Shown here piece by piece: positions 53,326 through 61,637 of a stretch of DNA of 64,000 nucleotides. Position numbers and translations under genes: made by a program. A model generated the notes under the pieces. The model did no database searches. It had not been told where the DNA came from and saw only the letters and a program-made list of their open reading frames with translations. Each line of letters starts with the position of its first letter. The first letter of the stretch is position 1. Source of the DNA: CAIUGU01 sp040080215 (GTDB taxonomy: Bacteria > Pseudomonadota > Gammaproteobacteria > Steroidobacterales > Steroidobacteraceae); the NCBI GenBank assembly GCA_040080215.1, contig JBEBIT010000012.1, positions 3,560-67,559 on the forward strand, given 5' to 3'.

Positions 53326-55068
53326 CTATTCGACGGTGCATTGGTTGATTTCATCCAGGCTGGTGATGCCGACGCGTGCTTTTTCCAGTCCAGCGCGGCG
53401 CAGATCCCAGACGCCTTCCTTTTCCGCCTCGTCCGCGATATCGACGGCGTTGCCGCCCTGCAGGATGATGCGTCCGATGGCATCGGTGACTTCCATGACC
53501 TGGTAGATGCCGCATCGACCCTTGTACCCGTCGGTGCATTGGTTGCAGCCGACCGCCTTGTAAAGCGTCATGCCGGAATCGATTTCTGGCTGCGTGAAAC
53601 CTTCCTTCAGCAGTGCCTCGGCAGGAAGGTCCACGCGAACCTTGCAGGCCATGCACAGCTTGCGCGCCAGGCGCTGGGCGATGATGAGAGACACGGAGGT
53701 GGCGATGGCGTAGGGCTTGACGCCCATGTCAATCAAGCGCGTCAGTGTCTTGGGTGCGTCATTGGTATGCAGGGTGGAAAGCACCAAGTGTCCGGTCTGT
53801 GCCGCTTTGATCGCGATCTCAGCCGTTTCAAGGTCACGAATTTCGCCGACCATGATCACATCAGGGTCCTGACGCAAGAATGCGCGCAAGGCACCTGCAA
53901 AGGTGAGCCCGACTTTCGGGTTCACATTGACCTGATTGACGCCCGGCAAGTTGATTTCCGCCGGGTCCTCGGCCGTCGAGATGTTCGTGTCTTCCTTGTT
54001 CAGGATATTCAGGCCGGTGTACAGCGACACCGTCTTGCCGCTACCGGTCGGGCCCGTCACCAGGATCATGCCGTGCGGACGTGCCAGTGCATCCATGTAC
54101 AGCTTCTTCTGGAAGGGCTCGTAGCCCAGCGCGTCGATGCCAAGCATTGCGCTCGAAGGATCCAGGATACGGGCAACGATCTTCTCGCCAAACAGGGTAG
54201 GGCAGGTGCTGACGCGGAAGTCGATCGCCCGATTCTTCGAAATACGCATCTTGATGCGTCCGTCCTGCGGCACGCGGCGTTCTGCGATATCGAGCCGTGA
54301 CATGACTTTGATGCGGGCCGAGATCTTCACGGCGAGTTGCACAGGCGGACTCGCCAGTTCCTTCAGCATGCCGTCGATGCGCAGGCGGATGCGGTACATC
54401 TTCTCGTAAGGTTCGAAATGGATGTCCGACGCGCCCTTCTTGATGGCATCCAGCAGAACCTTGTTGACGAAGCGGACGATCGGCGCGTCCTCGACGTCAT
54501 CACGTCCTACGTTGTCTTTATCCGCGTCGTCATCGCCGCCCGTGACGTCGAGGTTCTCGAGATCAAGGTCGTCCTCGGCGAGGCCCGGCATCTGGGTATC
54601 GACCTGCTCGATGGCGCGAGCGACGATCTGCTGCAATTTGTCGTCTTCAACGACGACGGCTTCAACCGACATGCCCGTCTGGAACTTGATCTCGTCGATC
54701 GAGTGGAGACTGGTCGGATCCGAGACCGCGACGAAAAGTCGCTTACCCCGACGGACCAGTGGCATGACGCGGTGCTTCTGCAGCAGTTTGTCGGAGACCA
54801 GTTTGACCACGTCCATGTCCGGAACGATGGATTCGAGGTCAAGCAGCGGGACGCCGAACTCCTGAGCGGCCGCGATGGCGATCTCGCGCGCATCGGCGAT
54901 CCCGTTGGAAACGAGGTGCGAAACGAGGTTGGTGTTGGCTTCCTTGCTGGCTGTAATTGCCTGCAGCATCGTCTGCTCATCCACCAGCCCGTCCTGAATC
55001 AGCCGCTGCGGGAGGCCCTGGAGGGCGACCCGGGCAGTGCTGAGGGCTGGAGCGGCATTATCAATCAT
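53326..55068 (-). CDS. pilB: Type IV pilus assembly ATPase PilB
   Basis: Hexameric pilus-extension motor, 580 residues from the ATG at 55068 (MIDNAAPAL); the frame is open 63 bases further. N-terminal T2SSE-N domain (about 30-160), then the RecA-like domain with Walker A GPTGSGKTVSLYTG, Asp box and Walker B VGEIRDLETAEIA. The zinc-binding CMACKV...CNQC...GRCG cluster follows. The N-terminal domain is of a type that binds c-di-GMP in some PilB homologues, but that cannot be confirmed here. Confidence 0.96.
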   Translation of the reverse strand: MIDNAAPALSTARVALQGLPQRLIQDGLVDEQTMLQAITASKEANTNLVSHLVSNGIADAREIAIAAAQEFGVPLLDLESIVPDMDVVKLVSDKLLQKHRVMPLVRRGKRLFVAVSDPTSLHSIDEIKFQTGMSVEAVVVEDDKLQQIVARAIEQVDTQMPGLAEDDLDLENLDVTGGDDDADKDNVGRDDVEDAPIVRFVNKVLLDAIKKGASDIHFEPYEKMYRIRLRIDGMLKELASPPVQLAVKISARIKVMSRLDIAERRVPQDGRIKMRISKNRAIDFRVSTCPTLFGEKIVARILDPSSAMLGIDALGYEPFQKKLYMDALARPHGMILVTGPTGSGKTVSLYTGLNILNKEDTNISTAEDPAEINLPGVNQVNVNPKVGLTFAGALRAFLRQDPDVIMVGEIRDLETAEIAIKAAQTGHLVLSTLHTNDAPKTLTRLIDMGVKPYAIATSVSLIIAQRLARKLCMACKVRVDLPAEALLKEGFTQPEIDSGMTLYKAVGCNQCTDGYKGRCGIYQVMEVTDAIGRIILQGGNAVDIADEAEKEGVWDLRRAGLEKARVGITSLDEINQCTVE

Positions 55069-55233
55069 GGGCTTAGCAAGACGGCTAGGATTGGCGAATG
55101 GCGGTAGTGATACCTTAAGCAGCGACAGCAATCAATTGTCAAATCCATGCTCATTGTGGCTGACTGTCCCGCCGTCGTGGCGAGAGCTGCGTCACAGGGA
55201 AGGTGGGAACCAATGAGAGCTCTGCTAGAAAAG

Positions 55234-55261
55234 AAGAAGCCCCTCCAAGGAGGGGCTTCTT
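55234..55261 (-). terminator. Intrinsic terminator after pilA
   Basis: Near-perfect stem AAGAAGCCCCTCC/GGAGGGGCTTCTT followed on the minus strand by CTTTTCTAG. It lies 24 bases after the pilA stop, isolating the pilin message from pilB. Confidence 0.85.
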
Positions 55262-55285
55262 ACGGAGGACCAGAGCTAGATGATG

Positions 55286-55786
55286 TTAGCCGCGGCAGTT
55301 CGAGGGCAGGTACTTACCCTTGCTATTGGCACCGAAAGTGGTCGTGCTGGCATCCGAGGCGCCAGCGGGGGATTCTGCAGCCGTGCTGGGCGCTAAAGCG
55401 TCGCCACAAACCCAGATGACGTCGCCATTCGTGCTAACCATTGGCTTCAGCGAGAGAATCTCACCAGCCAGATTCGCCGCGTTGGCATCAACACCGTAAG
55501 TGATGCTGATCGTGCCGTTTCCGATTGTAATGCCAGAAACGTACTTGCCACTAGGGGAGTTCGCCATACCAACTGCCGCGAGGTCAACAGGCCACACACC
55601 CTTGTCTGCGTAGCTTTCAGCAACGCCAGCCTTGACGGCAGATGCGAGGTTCAGGCCTTCAGTCACCTGAGCGCGGATCGTGTAGTCCTGATAAGCGGGA
55701 ATGGCGATGGCCGCCAGAATGCCGATGATCGCGACGACGATCATCAATTCGATGAGGGTGAAACCCTTCTGGACCTGCTTCAGCAT
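55286..55786 (-). CDS. pilA: Type IV pilin PilA
   Basis: Major-pilin-like prepilin, 166 residues. Leader of eight residues ends in Gly, cleaved in KG|FTLIELMIVVAIIGILAAIAIPAY, with Glu5 of the mature protein present. The C-terminal domain has a Cys pair (VICVCGD-type Cys and SNC near the end) for the D-region disulfide. AGGAG ribosome site. Monocistronic: sigma54 promoter upstream, terminator downstream. Processed by PilD and polymerised by PilB/PilC, all encoded here. Confidence 0.96.
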   Translation of the reverse strand: MLKQVQKGFTLIELMIVVAIIGILAAIAIPAYQDYTIRAQVTEGLNLASAVKAGVAESYADKGVWPVDLAAVGMANSPSGKYVSGITIGNGTISITYGVDANAANLAGEILSLKPMVSTNGDVIWVCGDALAPSTAAESPAGASDASTTTFGANSKGKYLPSNCRG

Positions 55787-55852
55787 TTGAATCTCCTAAG
55801 ACAACGTAATGGAATCGAAAACCGTGGGCGACTTCCGCCTGAGCTGGACTAA

Positions 55853-55868
55853 AGCAAGCGTCGTGCCA
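55853..55868 (-). promoter_or_regulatory. Sigma54 promoter of pilA
   Basis: On the minus strand it reads TGGCACG, four bases, TTGCT, a full match to the consensus TGGCACG-N4-TTGCW with GG and GC at -24/-12. Predicted start is near 55842, giving a leader of about 56 bases. Activation by PilR with RpoN is the family rule for pilA; both proteins are encoded in this window. Confidence 0.9.
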
Positions 55869-55885
55869 CCACGATGGGCGCGCTT

Positions 55886-55898
55886 TAAGTCATTGATC
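55886..55898 (-). promoter_or_regulatory. IHF-like site upstream of the pilA promoter
   Basis: Minus strand reads GATCAATGACTTA, matching WATCAA-N4-TTR at all but the first base. It lies between the -24 element and the candidate PilR dyad, where DNA bending would bring the activator to the polymerase. Confidence 0.5.
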
Positions 55899-55975
55899 AG
55901 ATTGGAAGTGGCATGGGTGGGCCAGCAGACTTCAGTGGGTCGGGAAAACCCTTAACTGCCGCGAATTGACCGGAT

Positions 55976-55992
55976 GTGACACGAATTGTCAC
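55976..55992. promoter_or_regulatory. Candidate PilR-binding dyad
   Basis: GTGACA, five bases, TGTCAC forms a perfect inverted repeat containing two TGTC cores as found in PilR sites of Pseudomonas. It is about 134-150 bases upstream of the predicted pilA start, a normal enhancer distance for a sigma54 activator. Confidence 0.5.
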
Positions 55993-56097
55993 TTTCCGCC
56001 GGCAATCCGCGACGTGCGCGTTTGCCGTCAGGGGTTTCGGAAGGCGCCGCTTTGACCCACTAGGTCGGCCGCCGCTGCCTGAAACTTGAACTGGGGC

Positions 56098-57441
56098 TTA
56101 CTCCAATCCCAGCTTCTTGATGCGATACCGCAGCGACCGGAAGCTCATGCCGAGCAGGGCGGCAGCTTTGGTTTTGTTGTAGCGAGTCTGTTCGAGGGCG
56201 CGAGCGATCGCGTCGCGTTCGATGTCTTCCAGTGCGTCGCCCAGGGGCTCGCCGGCAGCAACGCTTCCGGTCGAAGGCTTTTCCAGCGAGCCGGTTGCGG
56301 GTCGCAACTGCAGGTCAGTCACATCGATGTTCGTGCCGGCACACAGCGTTGCTGCCCGCTCCAGCACGTTCTCCAGCTCGCGGACGTTGCCGGGAAAGGG
56401 GTAATCGCTCAGCGCCTTCAGCGCGGCGTTCGTCAAGGCCGGCGCCTGCTGTCCCATCTCCTTGCCCAGCTTCTGGAGGATGGAAGTGACAAGCTCCGGG
56501 ACATCCTCGAGACGTTCGCGAAGTGGCGGCACGCGGATCTCGATGACGTTGACGCGATAGAAGAGGTCCTCGCGAAAACGGCCCGCGGCCACTTCCGCGG
56601 CGAGCGGCTTGTGTGTGGCGCTCAGGATTCGGGCATCGACGGGCGACTCCTTCGCTTCACCGACGGGCCTGACCGTCTTCTCCTGGATCACGCGCAGCAA
56701 CTTGACCTGCATGTGCAGCGGGAGATCCGCGATCTCGTCGAGGAAGAGCGTGCCGCCTTCAGCGCTTTGTATCAGGCCGCGTTTATCGCTGACTGCGCCG
56801 GTGAAGCTGCCCTTCTTGTGCCCGAAGAGCTCGCTCTCCATGAGTTCCGTCGGAATGGCTCCGCAGTTCACCGGAACGAACGGCCCTTCGCGACGCGCCC
56901 CCGCTGCATGAATCAGTTGCGCAACGAGCTCCTTGCCGGTGCCGGACTCGCCGAAGATATGGACAGGCGCCTGGCTGCGGGCGACCTTTTCGATCATCTC
57001 GCGCAGGTGCGACATGGCCCTCGAAGCGCCGAGCAGCCGGATTCCCGGTCGTTCGCCGGTTGGCTCGCTGGAATCGGTGAGTTTGAGCGTCGCCGTGATC
57101 AGCTTGCGCAGCGCTGCAAGGTCGAGCGGCTTCGAAATGAAATCGAACGCACCCAACTTGAGTGCTTTGACAGCAGACTCCACGTTGCCGTGAGCCGTGA
57201 TGACTGCGATCGGCAAGTGAGGCCGGTTGGACTGCACCCACTCAACCAGGCTCAGGCCGTCGCCGTCCGGCAGCTTCATGTCGGTGAGGCAGAGATCGAA
57301 CTGCCCCGAGCGCAGCGCACTGCGGGCGCTCGTGAGGTCGGGAACCGCGACGACATCGATCTTCATCCGCTCGAGGGTGATGCCGAGCAGCTCGCGGATA
57401 TCAGGTTCGTCGTCGACGACGAGCGCTCGCGGACTTGTCAT
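56098..57441 (-). CDS. pilR: Sigma54-dependent response regulator PilR
   Basis: NtrC-family activator, 447 residues. Receiver domain (about 4-120) with acidic pocket DDEP and phosphoacceptor Asp near 54 in LTDMKLPDGDG. AAA+ domain (about 140-370): GESGTGKE Walker A, the sigma54 loop GSFTGA (Ser instead of Ala in GAFTGA) and LFLDEIADLP Walker B. The C-terminal Fis-type helix-turn-helix ends NKTKAAALLGMSFRSLRYRIKKLGLE. Six bases after pilS, and pointing toward pilA with its sigma54 promoter. Confidence 0.96.
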   Translation of the reverse strand: MTSPRALVVDDEPDIRELLGITLERMKIDVVAVPDLTSARSALRSGQFDLCLTDMKLPDGDGLSLVEWVQSNRPHLPIAVITAHGNVESAVKALKLGAFDFISKPLDLAALRKLITATLKLTDSSEPTGERPGIRLLGASRAMSHLREMIEKVARSQAPVHIFGESGTGKELVAQLIHAAGARREGPFVPVNCGAIPTELMESELFGHKKGSFTGAVSDKRGLIQSAEGGTLFLDEIADLPLHMQVKLLRVIQEKTVRPVGEAKESPVDARILSATHKPLAAEVAAGRFREDLFYRVNVIEIRVPPLRERLEDVPELVTSILQKLGKEMGQQAPALTNAALKALSDYPFPGNVRELENVLERAATLCAGTNIDVTDLQLRPATGSLEKPSTGSVAAGEPLGDALEDIERDAIARALEQTRYNKTKAAALLGMSFRSLRYRIKKLGLE

Positions 57442-57447
57442 CTTTAT

Positions 57448-59085
57448 CTAGGGTTCCCAGCGCTGCGGATCTGCAAACACGATACGGAAAATACTACCAC
57501 CACCCTGGCGCGGCTCGTAGAAAAGCACGGCGCGGTTGCACTGCGCGAGTTCGCGCGCGATGAAAAGGCCGAGACCCGTTCCGCCCGGGCCTGCAGTGAA
57601 GAAAGGCTCGAAGATCTGTTCCGCATGCGCTGCGTCGACGCCTGAACCGCGATCGGCCACCTCAAGATAGGGTCGTTGGTTCGGCTGGATGCGCCCGATG
57701 CTGATATCGATGGAAACGTGTCCCTCGGCGGTCCGTCCGTACTTGCAGGCGTTCTCGCACAGGTTCCAGAGCAGCTGGTGCAGGTGGGAGGGATCCACGC
57801 GAATCTCGAGGTCCGGCTCTGTCGGCACAAAGCGCAGTTCCGTCGGCGTGATCTGCAGTGTTTGCCGGAACTCCGCGAGAAAGTCGTTCAGCCAGCCGGC
57901 AAGTTCGATCCGCTCCTGGCGCGTCGAGTCCCGGCGGGACAGTTGCAGTACGTTCTCCACGATCGTGCTGACGCGCGTCCCGTTCGTGTGAATGATGTCG
58001 ATCAGGCGTTTATCCTGCGGACTGATCGATTCCGATTCCCTGAGCAGTTGAGCTGCATGGCTCATGGCGCCGACGGGATTGCGGATCTCGTGGGCAATGC
58101 TGGCGCTCAGCCGTCCGAGCGCCGCGAGCTTCGTCTGTTGCACGCGCTCGGCGATCAGCGTGGTGTCTTCGAGGAAGATCAAGGTCGGGCCGCGGTTCTC
58201 GGCTTCCAGCGACACGAAATGCGGGACGATCAGCGCCGTTCCCTGCGCCGAGAGCATGGAGAGCGTGCTCGACTCCCAGTCATAGGTCTTGCGACGCCAA
58301 GTGTCTAGCAAATACAGCAACTTGGGCGCTACTTCGCCCAGTAACGTGCCTGCCTTGACGGGGCTGCCCTTGAGCAGTTGCTCGGCGGAACTGTTGATGA
58401 GCCGGATCCTGTCGTTGGCGTCGACCACCATGATGCTTTCCCGCAGGTGCTGGACGATGAACTCATTGAGCTCCGCCAGATCCGCGAGATCCACGTCTTT
58501 CTGTCGGATGAGCGCTTCGCTCTCCTTCAGGCGCCTTGCGACGGGATAGGCCCCCAGGGCCAACATGAACGCGATGGCGCCGACGATGCCGGCCGGGGCC
58601 AGGTCGCTCCAGTCTCCATGGCCGTCCAGGATCGAGAATCCCTGCTGGGTCAGCAGGCCGAGCGTGGCCAGCGCCGCAAACATCAGGGCCTGGCGGGGGG
58701 CAACAATCAGGCTGCCGGCTCCGACGGGGAGGATCAGGAGGACGGCCAGGCCGCTGATCAGGCCGCCGCTCGAGTAGGTCAGCAGGTTGATGGCGAGCAG
58801 ATCCGCGACCACATGGAGCAGCACCTGGGTCGAGGCATCCGGCCACCGACGACGCAGGCTTGAGATGCACACCACGGCGAACAGGAAGTAGGCAGTCAGC
58901 ACCCCAATGAATAGTGCGGGGTGGACGTCTCCCACCGGACGGGGCACCACGAGCGCAAACAGTCCGCTCAGGACGATGGGCACCAGCAGGCGAAACAGGT
59001 TGAGCAGCGCGAGGATGCGCCACGCGAGGTCGGTCGCTGCGCTTTTCGGCGTGTCAGGTACGGAGGGAGTCATGATTTGCGGCAA
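57448..59085 (-). CDS. pilS: Sensor histidine kinase PilS
   Basis: Inner-membrane kinase for PilR, 545 residues. The first 190 residues form about six hydrophobic helices with little periplasmic sequence, as in Pseudomonas PilS, which senses pilin in the membrane. A PAS-like domain (about 210-310) follows, then the H-box SIAHEIRNPVGAMSHAAQLL near residue 332 and the N-box NLCENACKYG. The ATP lid motifs are DRGSGV and GTGLGLFIAREL. All catalytic motifs are intact. Confidence 0.95.
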   Translation of the reverse strand: MPQIMTPSVPDTPKSAATDLAWRILALLNLFRLLVPIVLSGLFALVVPRPVGDVHPALFIGVLTAYFLFAVVCISSLRRRWPDASTQVLLHVVADLLAINLLTYSSGGLISGLAVLLILPVGAGSLIVAPRQALMFAALATLGLLTQQGFSILDGHGDWSDLAPAGIVGAIAFMLALGAYPVARRLKESEALIRQKDVDLADLAELNEFIVQHLRESIMVVDANDRIRLINSSAEQLLKGSPVKAGTLLGEVAPKLLYLLDTWRRKTYDWESSTLSMLSAQGTALIVPHFVSLEAENRGPTLIFLEDTTLIAERVQQTKLAALGRLSASIAHEIRNPVGAMSHAAQLLRESESISPQDKRLIDIIHTNGTRVSTIVENVLQLSRRDSTRQERIELAGWLNDFLAEFRQTLQITPTELRFVPTEPDLEIRVDPSHLHQLLWNLCENACKYGRTAEGHVSIDISIGRIQPNQRPYLEVADRGSGVDAAHAEQIFEPFFTAGPGGTGLGLFIARELAQCNRAVLFYEPRQGGGSIFRIVFADPQRWEP

Positions 59086-59242
59086 ACCCTAACACACAGA
59101 TCGCGCCTATTCGCGCCGCGCTCTTTGCATTTTCGGCCATTTGCTACAGAATACGCGCCCTTGAGCGCGCCAGGCTGCGGCGCAGCACCACAGAATAAAT
59201 AGTGCCTCTCCACTCTCTACCCAGTACCGGAAAGACCCGCCG

Positions 59243-60415
59243 ATGAACTTGCACGAATATCAATCCAAGCAACTCTTTGCGCGATATGGAATTCCGGTCC
59301 CGACCGGTTACGTCGCCTCCACGCCCGCTGAAGCAGCCGATGCCGCTCGCCGGATCGGCGGCGCGAAGTGGGTCGTCAAGGCCCAGGTTCACGCGGGTGG
59401 TCGCGGCAAGGCCGGCGGCGTGAAGCTCGTCGACAGCCCCGAAGCGGCTGCAGATGCAGCGGCAAAGATGTTCGGTCGTCGTCTTCACACGCACCAGACG
59501 GGTCCGGAAGGCCTGCCCATCCACCAGGTGTTCGTCGAGTCCGGCTCGAAGATCGCGCGCGAACTCTACGTGAGCCTCGTGCTGAACCGGGACAAAGGCC
59601 ACATCGCCTTCATCGTGTCTCCTGCCGGCGGCATGGACATCGAAGAAGTCGCCGACAAGACGCCCGAGAAGCTGATTCGCGTGAACGTGCATCCGGCCAC
59701 GGGCCTCGAGCCCTACCAGTGCCGCGTCATGGCCTTCGCCCTTGGCCTCTCTGGCGCCCAGATCGACGAATTCTCGAAGATTGCGCAAGCGCTGTACAAG
59801 CTCTACCTCGAACAGGACGCAAGCCTGCTCGAGATCAACCCGCTGATCGTTACGGGCGAAGGCAAGCTGGTTGCGCTCGATGCCAAGATCAACATCGAGG
59901 ACAACGCGCTGTTCCGCCAGAAGGAACTCGCAGGCTGGCGCGATGAGACGCAGGAAGACGCCACCGAGCGCGCTGCGGCCAAGCACGAGCTCAATTACGT
60001 CTCGCTCGATGGCGACATCGCCTGCATGGTGAACGGCGCCGGCCTCGCGATGGCGACGATGGACCTCGTTCAGTTGCACGGCGGCAAGCCCGCCAACTTC
60101 CTGGACGTGGGCGGCGGCGCAACGAAGGAGCGCGTCACCGAGGCGTTCAACCTGATCCTGTCGAACCAGAAGGTCCGCGCGATCCTCGTGAACATCTTCG
60201 GCGGCATCGTCCGCTGCGACATGATCGCCGAGGGCATCATCGCGGCCGTGAAGGACGTGGGCGTCAACGTTCCCGTGGTCGTGCGCATCGAGGGCACCAA
60301 TGCCGACGCCGGGCGCAAGATCCTGGCCGATAGCGGCCTTGCGATCATCGCGGCCAAGGACCTGACGGATGCCGCCAAGAAAGTCGTTGCCGCGGCCAAG
60401 CCGGTCGGCAAGTGA
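59243..60415 (+). CDS. sucC: Succinyl-CoA ligase, beta subunit
   Basis: TCA-cycle substrate-level phosphorylation, 390 residues. ATP-grasp domain begins MNLHEYQSKQLFARYGIPVPTG with AKWVVKAQVHAGGRGKAGGVKL, LEINPLIVT, and the CoA-ligase domain with NGAGLAMATMDLVQLHGGKPANFLDVGGGA. IFGGIVRCDMIAEGII is the C-terminal signature. The gap upstream has a possible -10 near 59146. 35 bases before sucD. Confidence 0.97.
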   Translation: MNLHEYQSKQLFARYGIPVPTGYVASTPAEAADAARRIGGAKWVVKAQVHAGGRGKAGGVKLVDSPEAAADAAAKMFGRRLHTHQTGPEGLPIHQVFVESGSKIARELYVSLVLNRDKGHIAFIVSPAGGMDIEEVADKTPEKLIRVNVHPATGLEPYQCRVMAFALGLSGAQIDEFSKIAQALYKLYLEQDASLLEINPLIVTGEGKLVALDAKINIEDNALFRQKELAGWRDETQEDATERAAAKHELNYVSLDGDIACMVNGAGLAMATMDLVQLHGGKPANFLDVGGGATKERVTEAFNLILSNQKVRAILVNIFGGIVRCDMIAEGIIAAVKDVGVNVPVVVRIEGTNADAGRKILADSGLAIIAAKDLTDAAKKVVAAAKPVGK

Positions 60416-60450
60416 TCACCCTTTAAAGACACAGAGCCTGAATTCCTCCT

Positions 60451-61560
60451 ATGAGCATTCTCGTCAACAAAAACACCCGCGTGATCTGCCAGGGTTTTAC
60501 CGGCAAGCAGGGCACCTTCCATTCGCAGCAGTGCATTGCCTACGGCACCAAGATGGTGGGCGGCGTCACCCCGGGTCGCGGTGGTGAAAAGCATCTCGGC
60601 CTGCCGGTCTACAACACGGCTCGCGAAGCCGTGAAGGCCACCGGCGCCACGGTCAGCATGATCTACGTGCCGGCACCGTATGCAGCCGATGCCATCCTCG
60701 AAGCCGCAGACGCAGGCGTCGAGCTCATCGTCGCGATCACCGAAGGCATTCCGGTGAACGACATGGTCAAGGTGAAGGCTTCGCTCGCGAGCTACGGCAG
60801 CCTGCTGATCGGCCCGAACTGCCCCGGCATCATCACGCCGGGAGAATGCAAGATCGGCATCATGCCGGGCTTCATCCACAAGCCGGGCAAGATCGGCATC
60901 GTGTCGCGCTCTGGCACGCTGACGTATGAAGCCGTGTACCAGACCACCAGCAACGGCCTCGGCCAGACGACCTGCGTCGGCATCGGTGGCGATCCGGTGC
61001 GTGGCATGAACTTCATCGACGTGCTCGCGCGCTTCGAGGAAGACCCCAGGACCGAAGGCATCATCATGGTCGGCGAGATCGGCGGCAGCGATGAAGAAGC
61101 CGCTGCGGACTTCATTCGTTACAACGTTCGCAAGCCGGTCGTTGCCTACATCGCCGGTGTGACCGCTCCTCCCGGCAAGCGCATGGGCCACGCCGGTGCC
61201 ATCGTTTCCGGCGGCAAGGGAACCGCGGCTGACAAGTTTGCGGCCCTCGAGGCGGCTCGCGTGCGCACGGTGCGTTCGCCTGCAGAACTTGGCAGCGCGA
61301 TTGCCGAGCAGATGGAGAAGCGTCGCGTGCTCGTGCAGCGTGCTGCGGCCACCGCGGCGATCAGCGTGAAGCCGAAGGCGAAGAAGGCCAAGAAGGCCGT
61401 CAAGGGCAAGAAGGCGGCCGCCAAGCCGAAGGCGAAGGCGAGCCCCAAGGCAAAGGTCGTCAAGGCCAAGGCGAAGTCCAAGGTCAAAGCCAAGGCGGCT
61501 CCGAAGAAGGCCGCCCGCAAGGCCAAGAAGCCTGCCAAGGCCCCCGCCAAGGCTAAGTAA
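60451..61560 (+). CDS. sucD: Succinyl-CoA ligase, alpha subunit, with a Lys/Ala-rich C-terminal tail
   Basis: 369 residues against about 290 in E. coli. The core (1-290) is normal: CQGFTGKQGTFHSQQ CoA-binding loop, GPNCPGIITPGECKIGIMPG, GGDPVRGMNFIDVL and the phosphohistidine loop GKRMGHAGAIVSGGKGTAADK. After residue about 304 comes a 65-residue tail (61363-61557) with about 28 Lys, 21 Ala and no acidic residue, built of KAK, KPKAK and AKK-type units and resembling histone H1 or the AlgP/Hc1-like proteins. The reading frame is continuous, so the tail is translated if the sequence is right. The effect, perhaps nucleic-acid or membrane binding, is inference. Confidence 0.95.
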   Translation: MSILVNKNTRVICQGFTGKQGTFHSQQCIAYGTKMVGGVTPGRGGEKHLGLPVYNTAREAVKATGATVSMIYVPAPYAADAILEAADAGVELIVAITEGIPVNDMVKVKASLASYGSLLIGPNCPGIITPGECKIGIMPGFIHKPGKIGIVSRSGTLTYEAVYQTTSNGLGQTTCVGIGGDPVRGMNFIDVLARFEEDPRTEGIIMVGEIGGSDEEAAADFIRYNVRKPVVAYIAGVTAPPGKRMGHAGAIVSGGKGTAADKFAALEAARVRTVRSPAELGSAIAEQMEKRRVLVQRAAATAAISVKPKAKKAKKAVKGKKAAAKPKAKASPKAKVVKAKAKSKVKAKAAPKKAARKAKKPAKAPAKAK

Positions 61561-61637
61561 GTCCACATGAGGCCGGCGGGATGAACACTCTTCCCGCCGA
61601 GCCTGATTCCCCGCAACGATCCCTTTAGCCCACGGCC

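Larger units (their letters stand above)
55787..56097. promoter_or_regulatory. 311-base pilA control region
   Basis: No gene is seen. The gap holds the sigma54 promoter, an IHF-like site and a TGTCAC dyad, described separately. The remainder up to the pilR stop at 56098 shows no clear terminator for pilSR. Confidence 0.7.

Noticed and set aside
61363..61557. Frameshift or fused separate gene as explanation of the sucD tail
   Set aside because: The frame is continuous with no stop, no internal ribosome site and no start codon at the junction; the tail also ends in a normal stop.
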